From assembly GCF_018446385.1 (NCBI RefSeq), contig NC_055996.1, forward strand, positions 15,301,317-15,365,316: a stretch of DNA of 64,000 nt, given 5' to 3'. Both the position numbers and the translations under genes were made by a program. Within the stretch, counting starts at the first letter, position 1. Every line of letters starts with the position of its first letter. Positions 55,813 to 64,000 of the stretch are shown in pieces. This DNA is from Zingiber officinale (lineage: Eukaryota; Streptophyta; Magnoliopsida; Zingiberales; Zingiberaceae). Below the pieces are notes generated by a model. It saw only the letters and a program-made list of their open reading frames with translations, did no database searches and was not told the DNA's origin.

Positions 55813-57740
55813 CATGACCGCAGAAACCTTAGTCCCTTGGTATGCCTTCTTCCGCTCCGATTTTGATAGGAGTGATCTAAGGCTAGTGCAATCTAGCTTG
55901 AAACTTTCTGAGGCCCACAACCTTCGCCTCCCTGGGCCTGACGATCATCCTGGTTATCCTCCTACCGATTTTGTGACCCTCTTCAAGGACCAACTTCTTG
56001 GAGGTCTGCGATTCCTCATTCCTCCTTTCTTTTCCACGTGAGTCAATATTTTTATATTCCGTTGTCTCAATTTGCTCCCGATGTCTTTCGTGCTATGTGT
56101 GGGATGGTAGTTCTATGCCACCTGTACGACATTCCTTTAACCCCTCAACTTTTCCACCACTTCTGTTCCCTCAAATGATCGAAACCCGGTGTTTTCATGG
56201 TGGAAATCTCAGCCCAGGTGTACATTCTTTAAGGGCATGTCTTCCTCTAACAAATTCTCAAAGTCATGCTTTTTTTATGTACAGCTACCTGAATCGATAG
56301 CTTGGCCCACTTAGTGGCGCTCAGGTCTTCCCTCTTCCTCTAAGTTAACTGACCACCAACACGAACCAGGTTACTTTACTGCTTCTAAGAAATTGGTTGG
56401 AGTGCAACTCTAACTTCCTTCCTTACTATGGGAGAGCATGTTATATACCTTCAGGCTGAGTCCTATCCAGACGCCCTTGGCTGCGACCTTTGGTAAGATC
56501 GAAACAATTCTTCTCTAAGATCGAAACAATTCTTCTCTCCTATCTTCACTAACTGAGGTATCTTCTTCTACCTGCAGAAGTCATCATGTTCAGAGCTTTT
56601 GCCCTTGACTCTTCCACAATGCCAGTGACATTCTGAGGAAGCGTAGGAACGAGATTATGTCTGGTTAAGAGATTCCTCAGGTCATAGCCTCGGCCTGAAC
56701 CTCCTCCCACTAGACTACGGAAGAGCAAGAGGCCCTCGAAGGTGAATCTCGCCCTTTGGTGGAACCTCCTGCTGTCGCTACAGCTAGTGAGAAGACCTCT
56801 ATTCCAACTCCTAAGTGCCCCTTGCAACTTCAGCGCGAAAGGAAAAGTGTTACTCCTTCTATCCAATCTCCCGCCAAGAGACCAATCCTGATGCGGGTGC
56901 TTGTACAGGCCAAAACTCCTTCTCGGGCAAGCACTCTAGCCTCCTCGGAGGTTGTGGCCTCCTCTCCACCTCTTGCCCAGGTCAAGGAACATACACCCTC
57001 TCGACCAAGGGACCGGTCCACAAGTTCTACACCATCTCTGCCTCCCACATCTTCGGCTCGGCCGTCCTCAGAGGCTCTTGCTCCTTCTTCTTACTCTAAG
57101 GACCGCTCCAAGGGGCAGTACACCTTCACTTCTTTTTTTCAACTACCGTCTCTTTAGGTGCTAGGTCTGGCCCCTTCTTCCAGTGCCTCCCCTAACTGTG
57201 GCCAGGTCCAGCTACATTGCACCTTGGCCAACTCATGGAAGAACACGACCACCTAGATACTTGAATGCCCACAATTGGACTTATCTGACAAGTTCTCATA
57301 ACAGATGGTGTCGGTAAGTTCTAGCTGTTCTATCTCTATACCTTAGAGCATTGCTAATCTTGCCCTTTCTATATACCTGTGTCATGGGGCTGAGTCTTTC
57401 TTAGTTTGTAGTCGATTTTCATCGAGAAAATGAGTCTCTAATGGCTCATATTCAAGAGCTGGCATCTCCTGCGATTGCAAGTCAGATTTTTAATTTAACG
57501 ACCCCAGACAGCTTACTACGGTCCCACCTACAAACGGTGGAAGACCAAACTCGCATCGCCCAGGACCTGGCCCGTGTTGAGTCTGACAAGGTGAAGTCAC
57601 TGGAGATCACCTTAAAAACTAACGCGACCAAACTTAAGTTTGAGGGCCTAAGACATGTCAAAATCCTAGCCGAGTTGGAGGCGAAGGACATAGAGGTTGC
57701 GTTGTATCTTCGCATGTTCCCCATGTCATAAAGGCTTCTA
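55813..57740 (+). pseudogene. Decayed Tat antisense ORF, first copy
   Basis: The segment MTAETLVPWYAFFRSDFDR, then PPTDFVTLFKDQLLGGLRF, then (after a stop or splice near 56040) SQYFYIPLSQFAPDVFRAM and DIPLTPQLFHHF, aligns with the 14740 antisense ORF. A Ser/Pro-rich linker follows (56750-57110). A coiled coil at 57441-57731 (RIAQDLARVESDKVKSLEI) matches the C-terminus of the intact relative. Many stops and frameshifts make it a pseudogene. The orientation is opposite to the host element, as in the nested Tat copy. Confidence 0.7.
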
Positions 57741-57925
57741 ATCCCTTGCCACTACATGCCCCTGTCATCCACCTTTTCCAGACGAGGCCACCTGTACGCG
57801 ATATTCAATGATGATCCAATGGCTAGCGCACCCTTCTCACTCCTTGTGGACGTCATCTACTTTTTCTACGATTCGCATGATTAGTGCTTGTACCAAGGCA
57901 TTGTGCCTCACACCCCCTCCCCTGA

Positions 57926-57932
57926 CTATAAA
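57926..57932 (+). promoter_or_regulatory. Possible TATA box of the second antisense ORF copy
   Basis: TATAAAA in CCTGACTATAAAAGTC lies about 90 bp before the ATG at 58021, a normal plant promoter spacing. Confidence 0.45.
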
Positions 57933-58020
57933 AGTCATCATCGACCTCTACCTTGGACTTCTTTCTCTTCTCTCTTCTATGATCCTGTCTTCCTGCCTTC
58001 TTTCCTTCCTTAATCCCTCC

Positions 58021-59440
58021 ATGGATCCTTCAAAGTCAGGGTTTGCTCCTAGGGTTTTGACCTTTAGCGGTGTGGATCTAGAAGATCTTAGCTTCACGTA
58101 CGAGGTACCCACTAGTATGCACATTATCATACCTTCCGAGATCCATCGCCTACATTAGCCTTCTCAGGGTTATGTGACTTTCTTCAAGGAACAAATTATA
58201 ACGGATCTTTGTTTCCCATTCCCCCCTTTTCTCTGATATGAGCCGCTACTTCTGCCTCTCCCTTTGTCAACTTGTCCCTAATTTCTTCCGGATTCTATGT
58301 GGGGTCATCCTTATCTGTCAATTATGTGACATTCGTCTGACTCCTCACTTATTTCACTGCTTTTTCACCCCTCAACGTTATAGTAAGGGTCTCTTTTTGT
58401 TTCCAGGCTCGCACTAAGACAACCCTTTTTGTTCCCATGCCTACTTGAGAGCCTGAATGGAAAGAGAAATATTTCTTCCTCAGACTCCCTTCAGCGGTAG
58501 TGTGGCCTATTGGCCACCAATTAGCCCTTCCCTCTACGCCCATTCTGGGTTACTTTCGCTCAGATCCAGAATTTATAGAGGCATCGACGCAACTAGCGGG
58601 CTAGCGCTTTGACCTGCACCTGCTACTATCGGAGGACGTTTTGTATTTATTTGGGTTAAGCTTCGTTCCTTCAAAACTGGCACACTCTCTGGGTAAGTGA
58701 CACTACCACGTTAGCCTGCTCTTACCTTCTCAATCTGACCCTTAGTTTACTATAGCGGACATTCTCGCCTGGGCGTCTTTCACTAGGCCTCTTCCTCTGA
58801 GTGCCTTGGAAATAAATCACCGGGGACGAATAATCCTGAGTGGGTGAGGCCGCTTGCACGCCGATCCGGCTGCTTCCTGAACGACCGCAACTTCTTTGAC
58901 CTCTCATTCTTCCGCCCCTCAAGCGAAGCGTCCAGTTGGTTCTTTTTATAATCCAATGCTGAGAACTCCACTTGCTTCTCCCGCTCACTACTCCATGAAT
59001 CCAGAAGAGGTGTCAAATTCCGACGAGCAGTCACTTACGCATCGGAAAAGGTCCAGACTTGCTAGGGCATCCTCTGTGACTGGGACATCCTTTGTAGCCC
59101 AGATACCCAGGCCTACCTTGACCCCCATTCCAGAGCCAAGACCCTCAAGCGGCTCTACTCTTCCCTCAAGGATTCGAATGGGCCTGACCGAGGGAAAGCC
59201 CTAGTCGAGAGGGAAGAAGACACTCTAGAGAGGCAATCTCCGCTAGCTGCCCCGGCTAGGTCCTCAAAAGCATTGATCGAGAGGGAAGAAGCCGCTCCAG
59301 AAAGGCGATCTCCATCAGTTGCCTCAGTTGGGCCATCATCCCCCCGACTTTCCACTCCTACTCAACCTTCTCGTAGCGGGACTACTCTAGGATCCTCTAG
59401 GTCCAGGCTGTTCCGCTTTCATGCCACTGTGCCTTCGTAG
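58021..59440 (+). pseudogene. Decayed Tat antisense ORF, second copy
   Basis: MDPSKSGFAPRVLTFSGVDL, then GYVTFFKEQIITDLCFPF, then SRYFCLSLCQLVPNFFRIL and DIRLTPHLFHCFF follow the domain order of the 14740 ORF with several stops. From 58896 a Ser/Pro/Arg-rich linker resembles the same protein's middle. It is tandem to the first copy, so the old element either carried a duplicated antisense ORF or absorbed part of a relative. Confidence 0.65.
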
Positions 59441-59727
59441 CGAAGGTTGCATCATGACCCCCCCTCTCTGTGCTGGGTCAGTCGTGTTGCGAGGGATGCT
59501 AGTAGATGCTTGGATGGAGTCCATGGAGCAGATAAATGTCAGTACACTTCCTGCCCAAATAGATGTATTCTCTGAAGATGCTACTGTTCATACAGTCTGA
59601 CCTGACTTTTGTTTTGATGTTGACACAGATTTAAGTTTGTATCAGATATTAATTAAACTCAGATTGATTACTGATCAAGGTTGATCAAGTGGAAGGGAAA
59701 AGTCCAAGTATGGAAACTTGGCACGCA

Positions 59728-59880
59728 AAGTCGGAGAGGGCTCGGTAGCTCGTTCTCTGGACCAGACGAAGTCGGAGAGGGCTCGGTAGCTCGTTCTCCG
59801 GACTAGGTCAGAGAGGGCTCGGTAGCTCGTTCTCTAGACTAGGTCAGAGAGGGCTCGGTAGCTCATTCTCTAGACCAGGA
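59728..59880 (+). repeat. Four direct repeats in the copia LTR
   Basis: GAGAGGGCTCGGTAGCTC followed by a TTCTCTGGAC-like end occurs four times with variable 5-20 bp joins. Confidence 0.9.
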
Positions 59881-59926
59881 AGGCTTTAGGGTTTAGTGAT
59901 GGGAAGCTCTAAACCTACATAGGCAT

Positions 59927-60173
59927 TGGATCGGTCTGTTGACCGATCCAGTGATACTATGGTTATCTGATCGGTCACCAGACCGATCAGTAACCAATCA
60001 GTAACTCTCTGTGAACTCACCGAGAATTACTGATCGGTCTGCAGATCGATCAGGAGGCAACGGAGTTTGGGAGAAAGGATCGGCAACCACAGACCGATCA
60101 GAGCCCTCCTGGACCGATCAGGCTGTAGCCTGATCGGTCAAAAAGGCTGTGGATTGGTCTGTTGACCGATCCA
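59927..60173 (+). repeat. Cluster of GATCGGTC/GACCGATC stem-loops in the copia LTR
   Basis: Stem-loops with exactly 4-nt loops lie at 59927-59950 (10-bp arms, TGTT), 59967-59990 (10-bp arms, ACCA), 60112-60139 (12-bp arms, TGTA) and 60150-60173 (10-bp arms with one mismatch, TGTT). Imperfect copies lie near 60031 and 60078. They sit in the LTR upstream half, where regulatory sequence is expected. Confidence 0.9.
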
Positions 60174-61108
60174 CAATAATGTCTGTAGTTTCTGCTGTTT
60201 CTCTGCAACTTCTGATTCGTCTGATTTAACCATCTGCTGTGAGCTTTTTAAATCTGCAGGTTGTAGGTATCATGCCAATGCTTAAATTCAAATCAAGCTC
60301 CGTCAGAAGAATAAGACAAAGTGTTCTTTCTACTGTGTTTCGCTGCAAATGGTGCAATTGGAGCATCAACGTTTACTGGCTGCGATCTGGCTGCGATCAG
60401 CTGGCAATCAGCTTGACTCCTGCTTATTGGTTCGAGCTCAGAGACACCTGTGAAGACCATGAGTTCTATTGGTGTGAGTTCAGAGAACCAGATGAGGAGG
60501 AAGAGTGATTGGCGACGCCTTAGCTTGCAGCAGTGATTCGGTGCAGGTTGACAGCGATTCGGTACAGGCTGAACGCAGTGGAAAAGCAGAGGCATAAGAA
60601 GAAGGATGAAGAGATGTTAGAAAAAAAAAGAGAAGAGAAAAACTCTCTGTCGATCAAGCGAGTGTGCTAAGATTTGAGCTCTTGGCTGAGAAGCTGCTTC
60701 CTTCTTGCGCTCTGCTTTCACTGTCGTCTTCGCGTGGCTGTGAGCATATTCTTCATTCTCTTTAGCCACTGATCATTGTAAGTCTTGTGCTTTATTTACA
60801 TATCTTCTGAGACTTTGTGGAGAGTTACTCCACCGAGAAGGAGGAAATTTTTAGCTAGAATCTATCCGGGGTGTGATCTACCGAAAGATCAAGGGATCGT
60901 CCACCTTACGGACACGCCGAGGAGTAGGGGCAAGTTATCCCTGAACCTCGTACATGCTGGTGTTAGTGGTGTTTGTCTCTTTTTCTTGTATTATATTTTC
61001 GTTTACATATTTTCGCTGCGCTAACGACTTGTAGGAAGAAATTCTTTAAGCTTTTAGAGGAGGCTATTCATACCCCCCCCTCTCTAGCCATCCGAAGGTC
61101 CTAACAAG

Positions 61109-61120
61109 TGGTATCAGAGC
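61109..61120 (+). other. Primer-binding site complementary to initiator tRNA-Met
   Basis: TGGTATCAGAGC lies 2 bp after the LTR, the standard plant copia primer site. Confidence 0.93.
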
Positions 61121-61162
61121 AAGGTTCTCTTCATCCAGATTAACACACTAAAGAGCAAGAAG

Positions 61163-62770
61163 ATGGCTATGAAGGAAGGGTTTAGCACCAATCGTCCACC
61201 CTACTTCGACGGAGCGAACTTTCAATATTGGAAGAGCCGCATGGAATATTATCTCAAGACCGACATCTCAATGTGGTTCTCTGTCAAGGAAGGGTTTACA
61301 CCTCCGAAGGACGAAGAAGGTAAGGAACTAGACTCATCAAGGTGGTTCGCCGAGCAAACTCGCAAAAGATAAGCCGATGCCAAGGCAGTGGTCACTCTAC
61401 AATGTGGGATAGCCAAGGATCAACTCGTCAAGGTAGGTCCATTCATGAGTGCAAAAGACTTGTGGAACAAGCTCATCGAGCTCCAAGAAGGAACTCGAGA
61501 CTCTCAGATCGGCAAGAGAGATTTATTCTTAAATCAATTACAAAACCTCACCATGAAGGAGAACGAGACGGTAAGTGAACTACACGGAAGGTTCAAAGAA
61601 ATTATCAATGGTCTTCATTCCGTAGATGAACGCGTAGAGAATCGCGATCTTGTAAGGTATGTTCTCAAAGCCTTTCTGAGGAATGCCTTGTGGTCATCTA
61701 TGGTAGATGCCTACAAGGTCTCCAAGGACCTTTCAATTGTTAAATTAGATGAATTTTTTTGTGAAATGGAGCTCCATGAATTTGCTAACAAGTGTCAAAA
61801 AGAGAAAGGTATTGCCTTAGTTGCAGGAGAAAAGAGCAAAGATGGAAGAAGGAAGAAAGAAAAGAAGAAGGAAAAATAGATTCCTTCATCCTCATCCTCC
61901 TCCGAGTCCGATGATGAAGGTGGATCATCATCAAGCGAGATGGCCAACTTTGTAAGGAGAATCATGAGAAGGAGCCGGAGATACAAAGGGAAAGGTAAAT
62001 CTATTGATCAAAATGTTGATAAAACTAATGTCACTTGTTTTGAGTGTAGCAAGAAAGGACACTATCGGAGCGAGTGTCCAAAACTCAAGAAGAAAGAGGA
62101 AAGGGCCAAGAAGAAGAAAGCTCTCAAAGCTACTTGGGATGAATCCTCCTCAAGCTCATCGGAGGAAGAGAAGAAGGAGAAAAGCACACGTCAATTAGCG
62201 TTCATGGTAAGGGAGGAATCAGATTCCGGGAGTGATGGTGACACGAGTGATACCTCAGCCGCGGGTTCATCATCTTCGGATGATGAAGAGGTAACTTCTC
62301 CTCATTTAGAAAAATGTTATAAAATCATTGCACATTTATCTACTTTACTTAAGAAATCAAAAACTCAAATTAAATCATTAAAAGATGAAGTAGAGCACTT
62401 GAGGGCCCTTAGGGAAGATGAGGTTGATGACCTACATCAAGAGGCCCTTGAGGATGAAAACAAAGCCTTAAAGGGTGAAGTTGAGAAACTCAAGAAAATG
62501 CTTGAAAAATTCTCAACTAGCTCTAAGACCTTAGATATGATTCTAAATGCCCAAAGGGCGGTCTACAACAAGGCTGAGTTAGGATATCAACCTAAGGAGT
62601 CTAGTTTCATTTCGCTAGTGTCTAGAACCCAATTTCATAGATCACATGCTTCTAGGGTTCATGAGACTAGGAAGGTTGTGACCAATGCATGGGTTCCTAG
62701 GTCTTTCATTGTAGATGCATTAGGTCCCAAGATTTGGGTACCTAAAACGTCTATCTTTCATGTCTTGTAG
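61163..62770 (+). pseudogene. Copia (Sirevirus-like) gag with three in-frame stops
   Basis: ATG at 61163 opens MAMKEGFSTNRPPYFDGANF, the usual copia gag start. The core (WNKLIELQEGTRDSQIGKRD, ENETVSELHGRFKEIINGL) belongs to the copia gag (UBN2-like) domain. A Lys-rich stretch leads to the CCHC knuckle CFECSKKGHYRSECP (about 62035-62080). Ser/Glu-rich and coiled-coil segments follow (DEVEHLRALREDEVDD, ENKALKGEVEKLKKML). Stops at 61370-61372 (TAA), 61877-61879 (TAG) and 62768-62770 (TAG) interrupt a single frame that continues into the protease. The last may be a natural gag-pol stop or decay. Confidence 0.85.
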
Positions 62771-64000
62771 GCATTGGTCAAGGGGGAGCATCTATCAACT
62801 TGGTTTGTTGATAGTGGATGCTCCAAGCACATGACCGGGGACAAGTCACTTTTTACTACCCTTCAAAACAAAAATAGAGGTAATGTGTCGTTTGGTAATA
62901 ATGGTAGCCTTAAGGTTATAGGAGTTGGAGACATTCATATATCCGAATGTCTCCAAATCAAGAATGCCCTTCTAGTCAAGGGGATGACCTTTAATCTCCT
63001 AAGTGTCAGCCAATTGTGTGATACGGGTTACACAATTGAGTTTCATTCAAGTCAATGTCTAGTCAAACACATTGACACACTTGACACGGTACTAGTAGGT
63101 ACAAGGGTAGATAACATTTATCAAGTATCTTTTAAAAGTGCTACTAATGCCTCTGCTAAGTGTTTCATGTCAAAAGAAGAAGAATCATGGCTTTGGCATA
63201 GGAGGTTGGCCCATGTGAATATGAAGAATATTCGAAAGCTGGCCAACAAAGGATTAGTGCGAGGCCTACCAAGCATCAAGTACCAAAAGACAAAATTATG
63301 TGATGCATGTCAAAAGGGTAAGCAAACAAAAGCGTCTCATAAAGGTAAAAGCGTTGTAAATACATCTACTGCTTTAGATTTATTGCATATGGATTTATTT
63401 GATTGCAGTAATGTCATTTCATTGAATGGAAGTAGATACTGCTTAGTGATCATTGATGATTTTACTAGATATACATGGACTTTCTTTTTGAAAAATAAGA
63501 ATCAAACCATAGATATTTTTGTTTCTTTTTGTAGAAGAACTGAAAATGAAAAATCAACAACAATTAAAACAATTAGAAGTGATCATGGTGGAGAATTTCA
63601 AAACCATAGATTTTTAGAATTTTGTCAAGAAAAAGGATATAGGCATGAGTTCTCTACTCCAAGGACCCCACAACAAAATGGGGTTGTGGAGAGAAAGAAC
63701 CGAGTCTTACAAGAGGCTGCACGAAGCATGCTCAATGAGTACTCTCTACCGAGCTACCTATGGGCTGAAGCTGTAAGTACAGCTTGCTATGTGCAGAACC
63801 GGGTCTTGATACATAGGTTTTTAGGAAAGACTCCCCATGAACTTTGGTTTGGGAAACCCCCTACAATTAAACATCTTAGGGTGTTTGGTTGTAAGGTGTT
63901 TATCTTGAACACCAAGGATCATCTTGGAAAGTTCACGGCTAAGGCTGACGAAGGGATACTAGTTGGGTATTCTCTCACCAGCAAAGTCTATCGAGTCTAC
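62771..64000 (+). CDS. Copia protease and integrase, open to the window end (partial pol)
   Basis: This 410-codon frame has no stop. Aspartic protease: WFVDSGCSKHMTGD (Asp-Ser-Gly) and LLSVSQLCDTGY. Integrase: zinc finger WHRRLAHVN with CDACQKGK. The core triad is D in LLHMDLFDC, D in RSDHGGEF and E in NGVVERKNR, all present. The GKTPHELWFGKPP and LRVFGCKVF blocks follow. Reverse transcriptase should lie beyond 64000. No ATG is needed because it reads in frame with gag. If gag is ignored this half of pol looks intact. Confidence 0.88.

Larger units (their letters stand above)
43960..59617 (-). mobile_element. Older Tat-type element with its own tandem array, heavily interrupted (right end not found)
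   Basis: The left LTR (43960-44898) is followed by a polypurine-like tract, a ~70-bp tandem array (45125-45352, continuing 54060-55215) and two decayed antisense ORFs on the + strand. This is the Tat 3' region in minus orientation. A second Tat-type element (45353-54059) sits inside the array, and a copia element begins at 59618. No pol or second LTR is visible, so the rest lies beyond the window or was deleted. Confidence 0.65.
59618..61106 (+). repeat. 5' LTR of the copia element
   Basis: 1489 bp from TGTTGACACAG to GTCCTAACA. The left edge is chosen from the TGTTG/CAACA-type ends and is not confirmed by a second LTR. It contains a direct-repeat block and a palindrome cluster, listed separately. 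Frames such as 60239-60508 are not genes. Confidence 0.75.
59618..64000 (+). mobile_element. Sirevirus-like Ty1/copia retrotransposon, 5' part (runs off the window)
   Basis: The order is 5' LTR 59618-61106, primer site TGGTATCAGAGC at 61109, gag with a CCHC knuckle and a long coiled-coil region, protease, then integrase. Protease-integrase before reverse transcriptase is the copia order. A long hydrophilic gag with a coiled coil after the knuckle suggests the Sirevirus/Maximus group. The 3' part and target duplication lie beyond the window. Confidence 0.88.

Noticed and set aside
1..64000. A novel gene system such as a defence island or biosynthetic cluster
   Set aside because: Only three cellular genes are present and they belong to well-known families; the rest is explained by transposons and repeats.

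Overview
The window is nuclear DNA of a flowering plant. It is mostly nested LTR retrotransposons, with one gene island of three cellular genes at about 35.6-43.2 kb. The very GC-rich exons of those genes against AT-rich surroundings suggest a commelinid monocot, possibly a ginger or banana relative; that is inference from composition only.

Layout. 1-7.5 kb: the end of a long LTR, a cluster of near-perfect hairpins, a 504-bp hAT-like element with an exact 8-bp target duplication, a decayed Ulp1-protease transposon split by a solo Tat-type LTR, and one end of a ~650-bp tandem repeat. 7.5-33.4 kb: one Athila-type Ty3/gypsy element inserted in that repeat. Its gag is broken by a 2.6-kb solo LTR (target duplication GTTGT) and then by a complete 10.4-kb Tat-type element on the minus strand (target duplication TCAGC). 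The Tat element has gag-pol, two RNase H domains, an intact integrase and an antisense reading frame. 33.4-35.6 kb: more of the ~650-bp repeat.

35.6-43.2 kb: two L-lactate dehydrogenase genes in divergent orientation, each with two exons and encoding 354 aa, then a single-exon ROH1/BYPASS1-family gene 284 bp after the second. 43.2-59.6 kb: an old Tat-type element carrying a ~70-bp tandem array and two decayed antisense frames. A second Tat-type element (target duplication CTCGC) sits inside the array. It is internally deleted and largely filled by about 55 copies of a 65-bp repeat, and its right LTR is split by another 2.6-kb solo LTR (target duplication CTCCG). 59.6-64.0 kb: the 5' part of a Sirevirus-like Ty1/copia element running off the end, with LTR, tRNA-Met primer site, gag, protease and integrase.

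The cellular genes are conventional. The most informative material is the transposon biology. A 36-bp x 3 repeat in one Tat element appears to have expanded into a 3.5-kb satellite-like array in a relative. The antisense frame seems to keep its own TATA box and introns. Nearly all stop codons in the retroelements look like C-to-T or G-to-A changes. Copy counts, LTR identities and family names were judged by eye.
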